The translations under genes were made by a program, and so were the position numbers. DNA of 64,000 nt from Pseudomonas sp. MM213 (GTDB taxonomy: Bacteria > Pseudomonadota > Gammaproteobacteria > Pseudomonadales > Pseudomonadaceae): NCBI RefSeq assembly GCF_020423045.1, contig NZ_CP081943.1, forward strand, positions 62,001 to 126,000. Reading direction: 5' to 3'. The notes beneath the pieces were generated by a model, which worked only from the letters and a program-made list of their open reading frames with translations, searched no databases and was not told where the DNA came from. Shown here one piece after another: positions 54,637 through 63,779 of this stretch; positions within the stretch are counted from its first letter, which is position 1; each line of letters starts with the position of its first letter.

Positions 54637-54671
54637 GTATCTACTAGAAGAGCAAGGCAAGGAGTGACAGC

Positions 54672-55883
54672 ATGAGTCAGGATTGGGATGCCGGTCGGCT
54701 GGACAGCGACCTCGAAGGCGTAGCGTTCGATACCCTGGCCGTACGCGCCGGTCAGCACCGCACGCCGGAAGGCGAACACGGTGATCCGATGTTCTTCACT
54801 TCCAGCTATGTATTCCGTACCGCCGCCGACGCGGCCGCACGTTTTGCCGGGGAAGTGCCGGGCAACGTTTACTCGCGCTACACCAACCCGACCGTGCGCG
54901 CGTTCGAAGAGCGTATTGCCGCGCTGGAAAGCGCCGAGCAAGCCGTGGCCACCGCCACTGGCATGGCCGCCATCATGGCGGTGGTGATGAGCCTGTGCAG
55001 CGCCGGCGACCATGTGCTGGTCTCGCGCAGCGTGTTCGGTTCAACCATCAGCCTGTTCGAGAAGTACTTCAAGCGCTTCGGCATCGAAGTCGATTACGTG
55101 CCTCTGGCGGATCTGTCCGGCTGGGACGCGGCGATCAAGGCCAACACCAAATTGCTGTTTGTCGAGTCGCCGTCCAATCCGCTGGCCGAGCTGGTGGACA
55201 TCGCCGAACTGGCGAAAATCGCTCACGCCAAAGGCGCGATGCTGGTGGTCGACAACTGCTTCTGCACGCCTGCACTGCAGCAGCCGCTGAAGATGGGCGC
55301 GGACATTGTCGTGCACTCGGCGACCAAGTTCATCGACGGCCAGGGCCGTTGCATGGGCGGCGTAGTGGCCGGTCGCAGTGAGCAGATGAAAGAAGTGGTC
55401 GGTTTCCTGCGCACCGCCGGGCCAACCTTGAGCCCGTTCAACGCGTGGATCTTCCTCAAAGGCCTGGAAACCCTGAACCTGCGCATGAAGGCGCACTGCG
55501 CCAATGCCCAGCAACTGGCCGAGTGGCTGGAGCAGCAGGACGGTATCGAGAAAGTCCATTACGCCGGCCTGAAAAGCCATCCGCAGCATGCGCTGGCACT
55601 GCGTCAGCAGAAAGGTTTCGGCGCCGTGGTGAGTTTCGAGGTCAAGGGCGGCAAAGAGGGCGCGTGGCGCTTTATCGATGCAACCCGATTGATTTCGATC
55701 ACCGCCAACCTTGGCGACAGCAAGACCACCATCACCCACCCGAGCACCACCTCCCACGGCCGTCTGGCGCCGCAAGAGCGTGAAGCCGCGGGCATTCGTG
55801 ACAGCCTGATCCGCATTGCGGTCGGTCTGGAAGACGTGGCCGACCTGCAGGCTGATCTGGCGCGCGGGTTGGCTGCCTTGTGA
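54672..55883 (+). CDS. metZ: O-succinylhomoserine sulfhydrylase
   Basis: This 403-residue PLP enzyme is of the Cys/Met metabolism family. The PLP lysine is Lys219 in [36 protein letters not shown] and FVESPSNPL are family motifs. MetZ makes homocysteine directly from O-succinylhomoserine and sulfide, the pseudomonad route to methionine. Position after purF is conserved in the genus, which favours MetZ over MetB. It overlaps the SDR gene by four bases. Confidence 0.95.
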   Translation: MSQDWDAGRLDSDLEGVAFDTLAVRAGQHRTPEGEHGDPMFFTSSYVFRTAADAAARFAGEVPGNVYSRYTNPTVRAFEERIAALESAEQAVATATGMAAIMAVVMSLCSAGDHVLVSRSVFGSTISLFEKYFKRFGIEVDYVPLADLSGWDAAIKANTKLLFVESPSNPLAELVDIAELAKIAHAKGAMLVVDNCFCTPALQQPLKMGADIVVHSATKFIDGQGRCMGGVVAGRSEQMKEVVGFLRTAGPTLSPFNAWIFLKGLETLNLRMKAHCANAQQLAEWLEQQDGIEKVHYAGLKSHPQHALALRQQKGFGAVVSFEVKGGKEGAWRFIDATRLISITANLGDSKTTITHPSTTSHGRLAPQEREAAGIRDSLIRIAVGLEDVADLQADLARGLAAL

Positions 55884-56653
55884 TCGAATTGTCCACATCG
55901 TCCGCTTCCAATGGTCGCGTTGCACTGGTCACCGGTGCTGCGCGAGGCATTGGTCTGGGGATCGCGGCCTGGCTGATCAGCGAAGGCTGGCAGGTGGTGC
56001 TGACGGACCTGGATCGGGTGCGCGGTTCGAAAGTGGCGAAGGTGCTGGGCGACAACGCCTGGTTCATCGCCATGGACGTCTCGAACGAAGGGCAGGTGGC
56101 GTTGGGTGTTGCCGAAGTGCTGGGGCAGTTCGGGCGTCTGGATGCGCTGGTGTGCAACGCGGCAGTGGCCGATCCGCACAACATCACCCTGGAAAGCCTC
56201 GATCTGTCTTACTGGAATCGGGTACTGGCGGTAAACCTCAGCGGGCCGATGCTGCTGGCCAAGCACTGTGCGCCGTACCTGCGTGCTCACAGCGGTGCGA
56301 TCGTCAACCTGGCCTCGACCCGCGCCGGGCAGTCGGAACCCGACACGGAGGCCTATGCGGCGAGCAAGGGCGGTCTGCTGGCCTTGACTCATGCCTTGGC
56401 GATCAGCCTCGGGCCGGAAATTCGCGTCAACGCCGTCAGCCCTGGCTGGATCGATGCGCGAGACCCTGGGGTGCGGCGTGCCGAACCACTGACCGAAGCC
56501 GACCATGCGCAGCATCCGGCGGGCAGGGTAGGGACGGTCGAGGACGTGGCGGCGATGGTTGCCTGGTTGCTGTCGAAGAATGCGGGTTTCGTCACGGGCC
56601 AGGAGTTTGTGGTCGATGGCGGCATGACCAAGAAGATGATTTACAGCGAATAG
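55880..56653 (+). CDS. Short-chain dehydrogenase/reductase
   Basis: This 257-residue classical SDR starts at a GTG overlapping the metZ TGA. The NAD(P)-binding motif is TGAARGIG (18-25), the structural motif is NAAVAD, and the catalytic residues are Ser146, Tyr159 and Lys163 (YAASK). The cofactor-selecting Asp after beta-2 (LTDLDRVRG) suggests NAD. It is coupled to metZ, but its substrate is unknown; the pairing is conserved in Pseudomonas. Confidence 0.92.
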   Translation: MIELSTSSASNGRVALVTGAARGIGLGIAAWLISEGWQVVLTDLDRVRGSKVAKVLGDNAWFIAMDVSNEGQVALGVAEVLGQFGRLDALVCNAAVADPHNITLESLDLSYWNRVLAVNLSGPMLLAKHCAPYLRAHSGAIVNLASTRAGQSEPDTEAYAASKGGLLALTHALAISLGPEIRVNAVSPGWIDARDPGVRRAEPLTEADHAQHPAGRVGTVEDVAAMVAWLLSKNAGFVTGQEFVVDGGMTKKMIYSE

Positions 56654-56698
56654 CAGTGCGGAGGCGGTCTTCTGCATTGATGCCTAATGTCCCGGCCT

Positions 56699-56765
56699 CT
56701 TCGCGAGCAGGCTCGCTCCCACATTAAAAACGCGGTCCACTGTGGGAGCGAGCCTGCTCGCGAAG
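56699..56765. repeat. Paired inverted REP elements, CCCACA subtype
   Basis: CTTCGCGAGCAGGCTCGCTC at the left is inverted at the right around a 17-base centre. The GCTCCCACA ending differs from the GCTCCTACA form of most others in the window. Confidence 0.9.
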
Positions 56766-56837
56766 CGGTCTGACGGTCGTGCACATCCCCAGGGATGACA
56801 CGATTTTGTCTTTTTCAGAAAAACTTCAATCCTGCTA

Positions 56838-56866
56838 TTGACTTAGCTTCGTTAGGTGCGTAAATT
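56838..56866 (+). promoter_or_regulatory. Promoter of the Val-Asp-Asp tRNA operon
   Basis: TTGACT (56838-56843), 17 bases, TAAATT (56861-56866); the tRNA starts 22 bases later. Confidence 0.8.
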
Positions 56867-56887
56867 TCGCGGCCTCAGAGAAGCAAA

Positions 56888-56963
56888 GGGTGATTAGCTC
56901 AGCTGGGAGAGCGTCTGCCTTACAAGCAGAATGTCGGCGGTTCGATCCCGTCATCACCCACCA
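56888..56963 (+). tRNA. tRNA-Val (TAC)
   Basis: A 76-base cloverleaf; acceptor GGGTGAT pairs with ATCACCC, encoded CCA, anticodon loop CTTACAA gives TAC. Confidence 0.97.
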
Positions 56964-57017
56964 CTTCTTGAGACTCTTGCGAAAGCAGGAGGGAAGCTGA
57001 AAAGCCTCCACCGACGC

Positions 57018-57094
57018 GCAGCGGTAGTTCAGTCGGTTAGAATACCGGCCTGTCACGCCGGGGGTCGCGGGTTCGAGTCCCGTCCGCTGCGCCA
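57018..57094 (+). tRNA. tRNA-Asp (GTC), copy 1
   Basis: A 77-base cloverleaf; acceptor GCAGCGG pairs with CCGCTGC, encoded GCCA end, anticodon loop CTGTCAC gives GTC. Confidence 0.97.
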
Positions 57095-57196
57095 TATTTT
57101 CCGAGTCAGGTTTATCCCTGATTTGAGATTGAAAGAGAGATTGAAAAATCTCGGAGCTTCAATCAGACGAGTTAGGACGCAAGTCCAAAGCGATAC

Positions 57197-57273
57197 GCAG
57201 CGGTAGTTCAGTCGGTTAGAATACCGGCCTGTCACGCCGGGGGTCGCGGGTTCGAGTCCCGTCCGCTGCGCCA
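57197..57273 (+). tRNA. tRNA-Asp (GTC), copy 2
   Basis: Identical in sequence to the copy at 57018-57094, 102 bases downstream of it; the spacer differs, so only the tRNA and a few flanking bases are shared. Confidence 0.97.
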
Positions 57274-57347
57274 TATCTGCCTCAAGGCCCACTGAACGCC
57301 TTGGAGCTACGAAGAAGCCTCTGGTGATCTTCGAGTCGATAGCAAAG

Positions 57348-57374
57348 ACCCTGGTCGAAAGACCGGGGTTTTTT
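57348..57374 (+). terminator. Terminator of the Val-Asp-Asp tRNA operon
   Basis: ACCCTGGTC pairs with GACCGGGGT around a GAAA tetraloop, followed by TTTTTT. Confidence 0.9.
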
Positions 57375-57470
57375 GTGTCTGAAATTTGGCTTTTATGCCA
57401 CTTCACGCTTACCCATATGACCTTTCTGCGCGTCCGTTGCATAAAGGACTTCCTTCGTAGCTCTGACATT

Positions 57471-57489
57471 AATTAGAATCACTCTCATT
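57471..57489 (+). promoter_or_regulatory. Fur box before fecI
   Basis: AATTAGAATCACTCTCATT matches a Pseudomonas Fur box (AATGAGAATCATTCTCATT-like) in both half-sites with a few mismatches. It lies 32 bases before the sigma-factor gene, where Fe-Fur repression would block transcription. Confidence 0.75.
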
Positions 57490-57521
57490 TACGATAACTC
57501 CTTGGCACAGGGCTTCTTGAG

Positions 57522-58031
57522 ATGAGTGATGCAGCGATGCCGAAGGAGCAAACCCTCCACGACCTGTACCGCGATCACCGTGGCTGGCTGGAAGGCTGGT
57601 TGAGAAGGCGCATGGGCAACGGCTGTGATGCGGCGGATTTGAGTCAGGATACGTTCTTGCGTGTGCTCGCCAGCTCTCAGCGCATCGCTGACTTGCAAGA
57701 GCCCCGTGCCTATCTGCTGACCGTCGGCAAACGCCTGTTGAGCAACTTCTATCAGCGTCGCAGCCTTGAGCAAGCCTATCTGGCTGCGTTGGCGTCGATG
57801 CCTGAAGACTGTGCGCCATCACCCGAACAGCGCTGGCTGCTGCTGGAAACCCTGCAAGCACTGGATGAGCTGCTCGACGGACTGCCAAGGGCGGTGCGCC
57901 GAGCGTTTCTCTGGAGTCAGCTTGAAGGCTTGAACTACCAGCAAATCGCCGAGCGCCTGCGGGTGTCGGAGCGCACGGTCAAACGTTACATGGCGCAAGC
58001 CTACGAGCATTGCCTGTTGGTGGAACTGTGA
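57522..58031 (+). CDS. FecI-like ECF sigma factor
   Basis: This 169-residue ECF sigma factor has region 2 (about 12-80, DAADLSQDTFLRVLAS) and region 4 (about 110-165, LPRAVRRAFLWSQLEGLNYQQIAERLRVSERTVKRYM). It would direct RNA polymerase to the receptor gene downstream when released by its FecR partner. It overlaps the fecR-like gene by four bases, and the Fur box in front limits expression to iron starvation. Confidence 0.95.
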   Translation: MSDAAMPKEQTLHDLYRDHRGWLEGWLRRRMGNGCDAADLSQDTFLRVLASSQRIADLQEPRAYLLTVGKRLLSNFYQRRSLEQAYLAALASMPEDCAPSPEQRWLLLETLQALDELLDGLPRAVRRAFLWSQLEGLNYQQIAERLRVSERTVKRYMAQAYEHCLLVEL

Positions 58032-58975
58032 ACAGTCAGTCTTCATCCGATCTCCGTCAGGCCGTCCGGGCTGCGGCACAATGGCTTGCGTTGCTCGAAT
58101 CTGGTGGCGCCAATGAGCAGGACCGCGCGAACTTGCAGCGTTGGCGCGACACCTGCGCCAGTCACGAGCAGGCCTGGCAGAAGGCCCAGGCCTTGCGTCA
58201 GCGTTTCGCCGATCTGCCGTCGGCGCTGGCGCTGAGCAGCCTGGACCGCCCTGATCCTGGCCGACGCGCAGTGCTGAAGCGCGCATTGGGCGCCGTGGCG
58301 TTGGTGCCGGCGGCCTGGCTGATCAGTCGACAATTGCCTCTGGACGTCTGGCGTGCCGACCTGCACACCGCCACTGGCGAGCGCAAAAAGGTGCAGCTCG
58401 CCGATGGCAGTTCCTTGCAGCTCAATACCGCCAGTGCCGTCGATGTGGATGTGCAGAACCGCCGCGTGAAGCTGATAGAAGGCGAGCTGTCGCTGAAGGT
58501 GCCGGGCACTGCGCCGCTGACGATCCAGACGAAGTTCGGCAACGTTATCCTCAGCCAGAGCGAAGTCTGCGTGCGCCAGGAGGCGCGCGGCTGTCGGGTG
58601 TCGGTGTTCAACGGTAGCGTGCAGTTGCAGCCCCTGCATGGGGCGGCACTGGCATTGCGCGAGGGGCAGCAGGTCAGCCTTGAAGCGGCGGGTGTCGGCG
58701 CGATCACGCCATTCGATGCGCTTGCACCAGGTTGGCGTGAAGGCGTGCTGATGGCGAAGAACCAGCCGCTGGGGGATTTCCTGCGCGAACTCGGCTCTTA
58801 CCGACCGGGCGTTCTGCGCTGGGAGCCTGAACTGGAAAGCCTGCGTGTCACCGGCAGTTTCCGTCTCGACGACACGGATCGCGTCCTCGCGCTGCTTGCG
58901 GCCAGTCTGCCGCTGGAGGTGCATTCCCGAACCCGCTACTGGGTCACGTTGCTGCCGCGCAAAAATAGTGTGTAA
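58028..58975 (+). CDS. FecR-like transmembrane sigma regulator
   Basis: From GTG 58028 the protein has 315 residues. The first 75 residues are the cytoplasmic anti-sigma domain (DUF4880 type, AAQWLALLESGG, RWRDTCASHEQAWQKA). One membrane helix follows near 85-105 (GRRAVLKRALGAVALVPAAWLIS in part), then the periplasmic FecR domain (TATGERKKVQLADGSSLQLNT). It links the receptor's signalling domain to the sigma factor. The RR before the membrane helix may be Tat-like, as in other FecR proteins. Confidence 0.95.
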   Translation: MNSQSSSDLRQAVRAAAQWLALLESGGANEQDRANLQRWRDTCASHEQAWQKAQALRQRFADLPSALALSSLDRPDPGRRAVLKRALGAVALVPAAWLISRQLPLDVWRADLHTATGERKKVQLADGSSLQLNTASAVDVDVQNRRVKLIEGELSLKVPGTAPLTIQTKFGNVILSQSEVCVRQEARGCRVSVFNGSVQLQPLHGAALALREGQQVSLEAAGVGAITPFDALAPGWREGVLMAKNQPLGDFLRELGSYRPGVLRWEPELESLRVTGSFRLDDTDRVLALLAASLPLEVHSRTRYWVTLLPRKNSV

Positions 58976-59042
58976 AGCCTGTCCCCTTTTTTCGACTCGC
59001 TTGTCATTCAAGGCATGTGAACGAATCAAGAGAGCAAATTCA

Positions 59043-61445
59043 ATGCCTGCACCTTGTTATCCGCGTCTGCGTCCGTTGTTGCACCTGAGCCTGTTGTTGG
59101 GCCTGAGTGCCAGTCCATTGTTCATAACCGCAAGCTGGGCCGAAGACAGTGCCCGACGCAATTATCAGGTGCCTGCCGGCAGCCTGAGTGATGCGCTGAC
59201 CCGTTTCGCGGGGTTGTCTGGGGTCAATCTCTCGATTGACCCCGCGCTGGTCAGCGGTCGCAACAGCACCGGCCTGTCCGGCGATTACGCGGTCGAGGAG
59301 GGCTTTGCGCGACTGTTGCAGGGTTCCGGTCTGCAGTTGCAAGCGGTCGGCGAACAGGCGTACATCCTGACCCCGGCACCAGAAGGCAGCAGCCTGCAAC
59401 TGGCCCCGACCTCGATTCTTGGTGCCACCGGCGGGGCAGACGGCGAGGTGTATGCCGGCGGTCAGGTTGCGCGTCGCGGCTCGCAAGGTTTGCTGGGCTC
59501 GAAAGACTTCATGGAAACGCCGTTCAGCATGACCACCTACACCAGCGAGGCGGTCAAGAACTTGCAGGCGCGTACCCTGGGCGAGCTGATCGCCAGCGAT
59601 CCTTCCGTTCGCGCCACCAACCCGGCCGGTGGGCGCTATGAGCAATTCACCATTCGCGGGTTCAGCCTGTTCAACAGTGATGTCGCCTACAACGGCCTCT
59701 ACGGCGTTTTGCCGACCTATACGATCGACATGGAGATGGCCGACCGCGTTGACATTCTCAAAGGCCCGAGCCAGCTCATCAACGGCATCTCGCCGCGAGG
59801 TGCCGTGGGTGGCGGGATCAACGTGGTGCCTAAACGCGCGACCGACAAGCCGATCACTTCGTTTACCGGCAACTACGCGTCCGACAGCCAGACCGGCGGT
59901 GCCGTGGATATCGGCAGGCGCTTCGGTGAAGACAACAAGTTCGGCATTCGTTTCAACGGCGTAAAACAGTCCGGCGACACCGAATGGGATCACCAGAATG
60001 TCGACCGCGAGATGGCCGTGCTGGGCCTGGATTTTCGTGGTGAGCGCCTACGACTCTCGACCGACCTGGGGCGCACCGAACGCGATACCGACGCCCCGCA
60101 GGAGCGCGTGCAAGTTGGCGCCGCCGCACAGGTTCCGCATGCCAGCGATGTCCGCCACAACTATGCGCAGCCCTGGAGCAAGGCGAGTACCAACGACACG
60201 TTCGGCACAGTGAACGGTGAGTTCGATGTCAGCGATAACGTGATGCTGTACGGCGGTGTGGGCGCGCGCGAAAGCAATCATGACTTCCTCCGTCATGCCG
60301 TTGCGGTCACCAACAACCGGGGCGACTTCAGCGTTCAACCCCGTGACTTCACCCGTGACGAAAGTGTCCGGACGGCTACCGCCGGGGTGCGCAACTGGTT
60401 CCATACCGGGCCCGTGAGCCATGAAGTCAACCTGGCTGCCAGCTATTTCTACATGGATTTCGAAAATGGCGGCGCCCGTTATGCCACGGCCAACAGCAAC
60501 CTCTATAACCCGGTGGTAACAGCGACACCTGTCAGGCCCACTCGACTCGATTCGAAGGTCTACACCGAGAACCGCTTCAGCGGTCTGGCGCTGTCCGACA
60601 CGCTGGGGTTCTTCGATGACCGTGTGTTGCTGACCCTCGGCGCCCGCTGGCAGCGGGTGAAGGTTGATGACTGGACGGACGATGTCAAAGGTGACACGGC
60701 CTACGATGAGGAAAAGGTTTCGCCGTCGGGCGGCATCCTGTTCAAGGCTACCGACAAGCTGTCGCTGTACGCCAACTACATGGAAGGCTTGAGCCAGGGC
60801 AAGATCGCGCCATCGACTTCAGTGAACGAGGACGAAATCTTCCCGCCGTTTATCAGCCGTCAGGTCGAGGTCGGCGCCAAGTATGACGCAGGTGCGTTTG
60901 CCGTCACCGCCGCAGTGTTCCGGATCAAGCAGCCGGCCTATGAAACCAACGCCACGACGCGCGTCTTCGGCCCGAACGGCAAGCGTCAAAACGAAGGCGT
61001 GGAACTGAGCGTGTTCGGTGAACCGCTCAAGGGTTTCCGCCTGCTCGGCGGTGTCATGTACATCGACAGCGAGTTGACCAACACCGCCAACGGCACCTTC
61101 GACGGTAACCGTGCGCCGGCGACGCCGGAATACAACGTCAACCTCGGCGCCGAGTGGGATGTGCCGACCTTGCAGGGGCTGACGCTGACCAGTCGCGGCA
61201 TCTATTCCAGCTCGCAGTATCTGGACCAGTCCAACGTCAAGGAAATCGATTCGTGGGAGCGTTTTGATGTAGGCGCCCGCTACGCGTTCAAGGTCGAGGA
61301 AAAGAACATCACCTTGCGCGCCAACATCGAGAACGTGGCGGGCAAGCGTTACTGGAGTTCGGCCGGTGCTTCGGATGACAGCGAGCCGGGATTGACGCTG
61401 TCGACGCCGCGCACGTACCTGCTTTCGGCGACTGTCGATTTCTGA
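59043..61445 (+). CDS. TonB-dependent siderophore receptor with STN signalling domain
   Basis: From ATG 59043 the protein has 800 residues: a signal peptide ending SWA, an STN signalling domain (about 40-115, YQVPAGSLSDALTRFAGLSGV), a plug domain (about 150-260, FSMTTYTSEAVKN to GGGINVVPK) and a 22-strand barrel ending in Phe. The STN domain, together with the fecIR genes 67 bases upstream, makes it a transducer: ligand binding signals through FecR to FecI. It resembles FpvA/FoxA-type ferrisiderophore receptors. The ligand is unknown. The frame is open to 58845, but that part is inside fecR. Confidence 0.95.
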   Translation: MPAPCYPRLRPLLHLSLLLGLSASPLFITASWAEDSARRNYQVPAGSLSDALTRFAGLSGVNLSIDPALVSGRNSTGLSGDYAVEEGFARLLQGSGLQLQAVGEQAYILTPAPEGSSLQLAPTSILGATGGADGEVYAGGQVARRGSQGLLGSKDFMETPFSMTTYTSEAVKNLQARTLGELIASDPSVRATNPAGGRYEQFTIRGFSLFNSDVAYNGLYGVLPTYTIDMEMADRVDILKGPSQLINGISPRGAVGGGINVVPKRATDKPITSFTGNYASDSQTGGAVDIGRRFGEDNKFGIRFNGVKQSGDTEWDHQNVDREMAVLGLDFRGERLRLSTDLGRTERDTDAPQERVQVGAAAQVPHASDVRHNYAQPWSKASTNDTFGTVNGEFDVSDNVMLYGGVGARESNHDFLRHAVAVTNNRGDFSVQPRDFTRDESVRTATAGVRNWFHTGPVSHEVNLAASYFYMDFENGGARYATANSNLYNPVVTATPVRPTRLDSKVYTENRFSGLALSDTLGFFDDRVLLTLGARWQRVKVDDWTDDVKGDTAYDEEKVSPSGGILFKATDKLSLYANYMEGLSQGKIAPSTSVNEDEIFPPFISRQVEVGAKYDAGAFAVTAAVFRIKQPAYETNATTRVFGPNGKRQNEGVELSVFGEPLKGFRLLGGVMYIDSELTNTANGTFDGNRAPATPEYNVNLGAEWDVPTLQGLTLTSRGIYSSSQYLDQSNVKEIDSWERFDVGARYAFKVEEKNITLRANIENVAGKRYWSSAGASDDSEPGLTLSTPRTYLLSATVDF

Positions 61446-61453
61446 ATCGAACC

Positions 61454-61481
61454 TGTGGGAGCGAGCGCGCTCGCTCCCACA
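61454..61481. repeat. 28-bp perfect palindrome after the receptor gene
   Basis: TGTGGGAGCGAGCG is followed directly by its exact reverse complement, with no loop. It looks like two REP ends of the CCCACA type joined back to back, and lies between two convergent genes. Confidence 0.9.
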
Positions 61482-61498
61482 AAGTAGTGCGGTGTTGC

Positions 61499-62782
61499 TC
61501 AGTAGCCGAACTTGTCCCGCAATCCGTAGTACCAGGCGCCCAGCGCCGCAAACGGTGTGCGCAGCAATTGCCCGCCGGGGAAAGGGTAGTGCGGTAGGTC
61601 AGCAAACGCGTCAAAACGCTCAGCCTGGCCGCGCAACGCTTCGGCCAACACCTTGCCTGCCAGGTGCGTGTACGTCACGCCGTGGCCACTGCAGCCCTGG
61701 GAGTAGTAGATGTTGTCGCCCAGGCGTCCGACCTGCGGAAGACGCGACAGGGTCAGCAGGAAATTGCCGGTCCAGGCGTAATCGATTTTCACGTCCTTGA
61801 GCTGCGGGAAAGCCTTGAGCATCTTCGGTCGGATGATCGCTTCAATATTCGCCGGGTCCCGCGCGCCGTACACCACGCCACCGCCGAAAACCAGGCGCTT
61901 GTCGCCGGTCAGACGGTAATAGTCGAGCAGGTAGTTGCAGTCTTCGACACAGTAATCCTGCGGCAACAGGCTCTTGGCCAACGCTTCGCCCAATGGCTCG
62001 GTGGTAATCACCTGCGTTCCACACGGCATCGACTTGGCCGCCAATTCCGGCACCAGATTACCGAGGTAGGCGTTGCCCGCCACGATGATGAACCTGGCCC
62101 TGACCCTGCCCTGAGGCGTGTGCACTACCGGGGTTGCGCCGCGCTCGATGCGTACCGCCGGCGACTGCTCATAGATAGTGCCGCCCAACGACTCGACCGC
62201 CGCGGCTTCGCCGAGTACCAGGTTCAGCGGATGAATGTGCCCGCCGCTCATGTCGAGCATGCCGCCAACGTATTGCTCGCAGTTCACCACTTCACGAATG
62301 CGGCGTTGATCCAGCAGCTCAAGTTGCGTGTGACCAAAACGCTCCCACAGACGCTTTTGCGATTCCAGATGGCCCATCTGCTTGCCGGTGAGCGCGGCGA
62401 ACACACCACCGTCCTTCAGGTCGCACTGAATATTATATTTGGCGACCCGCTCACGAATGATCCGTCCACCCTCGAACGCCATCTGCCCCAACAATTGCGC
62501 CTGCTTGGGGCCAACGCTGCGCTCGATCACATCGATGTCGCGGCTATAACTGTTAACGATCTGGCCACCGTTACGACCCGATGCGCCGAAACCCACCTTG
62601 GCGGCTTCCAGCACCGTGACCTTGAAACCGTTTTCCAACAGAAACAGGGCGGAGGACAGGCCGGTGTAACCGGCACCGATCACACAGACATCAGTCTCTA
62701 CATCACCCTGCAAGGCCGGGCGCGGCGGAACCGCATTGGCCGATGCGGCGTAGTAGGACTCTGGGTAGGGTGTGTTCGCCAT
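61499..62782 (-). CDS. FAD-dependent oxidoreductase, gamma-glutamylputrescine oxidase-like
   Basis: The 427-residue DAO-family flavoprotein has the FAD-binding motif VCVIGAGYTGLSSALFL (about 32-48) and ATG-type contacts later (VFGGGVVYGAR, IYYSQGCSGHGVTYTHLAGK). MANTPYPESYY followed by GFGASGRNGGQIV matches PuuB/PauB-type enzymes, which oxidise gamma-glutamylated putrescine or other polyamines. No glutamylpolyamine synthetase is adjacent, so amine specificity is uncertain. It is a single gene, convergent with the receptor. Confidence 0.85.
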   Translation of the reverse strand: MANTPYPESYYAASANAVPPRPALQGDVETDVCVIGAGYTGLSSALFLLENGFKVTVLEAAKVGFGASGRNGGQIVNSYSRDIDVIERSVGPKQAQLLGQMAFEGGRIIRERVAKYNIQCDLKDGGVFAALTGKQMGHLESQKRLWERFGHTQLELLDQRRIREVVNCEQYVGGMLDMSGGHIHPLNLVLGEAAAVESLGGTIYEQSPAVRIERGATPVVHTPQGRVRARFIIVAGNAYLGNLVPELAAKSMPCGTQVITTEPLGEALAKSLLPQDYCVEDCNYLLDYYRLTGDKRLVFGGGVVYGARDPANIEAIIRPKMLKAFPQLKDVKIDYAWTGNFLLTLSRLPQVGRLGDNIYYSQGCSGHGVTYTHLAGKVLAEALRGQAERFDAFADLPHYPFPGGQLLRTPFAALGAWYYGLRDKFGY

Positions 62783-62924
62783 CCTGCTGCCTCTGTTTAA
62801 TATATTTTACGAGTGCATCGATCCTACCCGAGTTAAAAATCGACCGCCAGCCACCACAAAATCTTCTTTGCAGCCGCGAAATTAAATATTTTGCATATTC
62901 ATAGGGTTAGCTCGAAAAAAGGTG

Positions 62925-62952
62925 TTGACACCCCTCCGGAATTCCGTAGAAT
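62925..62952 (+). promoter_or_regulatory. Promoter of tRNA-Val (GAC)
   Basis: A perfect TTGACA (62925-62930), a 16-base spacer, and TAGAAT (62947-62952). Confidence 0.85.
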
Positions 62953-62965
62953 GCCGCCTCACAGC

Positions 62966-63042
62966 AGGCACGTAGCTCAGTTGGTTAGAGCACCACCTTG
63001 ACATGGTGGGGGTCGTTGGTTCGAGTCCAATCGCGCCTACCA
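62966..63042 (+). tRNA. tRNA-Val (GAC)
   Basis: A 77-base cloverleaf; encoded CCA, anticodon loop TTGACAT gives GAC. Acceptor AGGCACG faces CGCGCCT and leaves an A-C mismatch at the fifth pair. Confidence 0.95.
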
Positions 63043-63071
63043 AACAAAATCCGCTCTGCTGGGCGGTCTAG

Positions 63072-63102
63072 AAGGGCTCACCGAAAGGTGGGCCCTTTTT
63101 TG
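63072..63102 (+). terminator. Terminator of tRNA-Val (GAC)
   Basis: AAGGGCTCACC pairs with GGTGGGCCCTT around GAAA, with one T-G pair; a T run follows. Confidence 0.9.
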
Positions 63103-63323
63103 TTGTCTGCGATTTGCAAAAAGGTTGCACATCCTGGGCGTATCTCGGTGCCCTCTCGGCTTTGAGGGGGGGTTATTGCTTTGTTGCTTCATTCGACGAG
63201 GATGCCGAGGAGAGGGCCAGCAGTCACCACCCGTGCAAGCGATAACCGCTGAGCAGGCAATCCCCGATTTAATGGGCTACTACTGACAGGCTGATCCAAC
63301 TCAAACCTGATTGGAGTATCTCG
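63103..63323. other. Non-coding gap before the DUF2214 gene; nothing recognised
   Basis: No ORF, RNA or repeat is evident. It presumably carries the promoter of the next gene; GGAG lies shortly before its ATG. Confidence 0.5.
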
Positions 63324-63779
63324 ATGCTTGCCCACTGGTTTTTTGCGGCGATTCATCTCTTGGCTTACGCCCTGGGTTTCTGGGCCGTACTGACCCGCGG
63401 CAGCGCTTTTCGGCGGTTGGTCGCGGGGCTGGGTGAGGCGCGCAGCGTCTTGATTGCAGATAATCTGTGGGGCATTTCAGCGGTCATTCTGCTGATCACC
63501 GGTGGGATGCGAGCCTTTGCCGGGTACGAAAAGGGCACTGACTACTATCTTCACCAGCCATTGTTCCATCTGAAGATGACACTTTTCGTTCTGATTCTGC
63601 TGCTTGAAATTGCGCCGATGATCACCCTGATCAAATGGCGGATTGCGCAGGCGCGTGGCGCAGCCATTGATGCCAGTCGTGCGAAGCTGTTCGCGCGGAT
63701 CAGTCATATCGAAGCGCTGCTGGTGATGTTGATGGTCGTGGCGGCCACGGGCATGGCGCGGGGAGTGACGTTTGGCTAG
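63324..63779 (+). CDS. DUF2214-family membrane protein
   Basis: This 151-residue protein has four predicted membrane helices (about 2-22, 48-66, 83-103, 128-147) and the DUF2214 pattern: an N-terminal His in the first helix, LIADNLWGISAVILLITG, and FHLKMTLFVLILLLEIAPMITLIKWR. Repeated His near helix ends hint at heme or metal ligation, but nothing is proven for the family. It stands alone after the tRNA-Val gene. GGAG is well placed before the ATG. Confidence 0.85.
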   Translation: MLAHWFFAAIHLLAYALGFWAVLTRGSAFRRLVAGLGEARSVLIADNLWGISAVILLITGGMRAFAGYEKGTDYYLHQPLFHLKMTLFVLILLLEIAPMITLIKWRIAQARGAAIDASRAKLFARISHIEALLVMLMVVAATGMARGVTFG

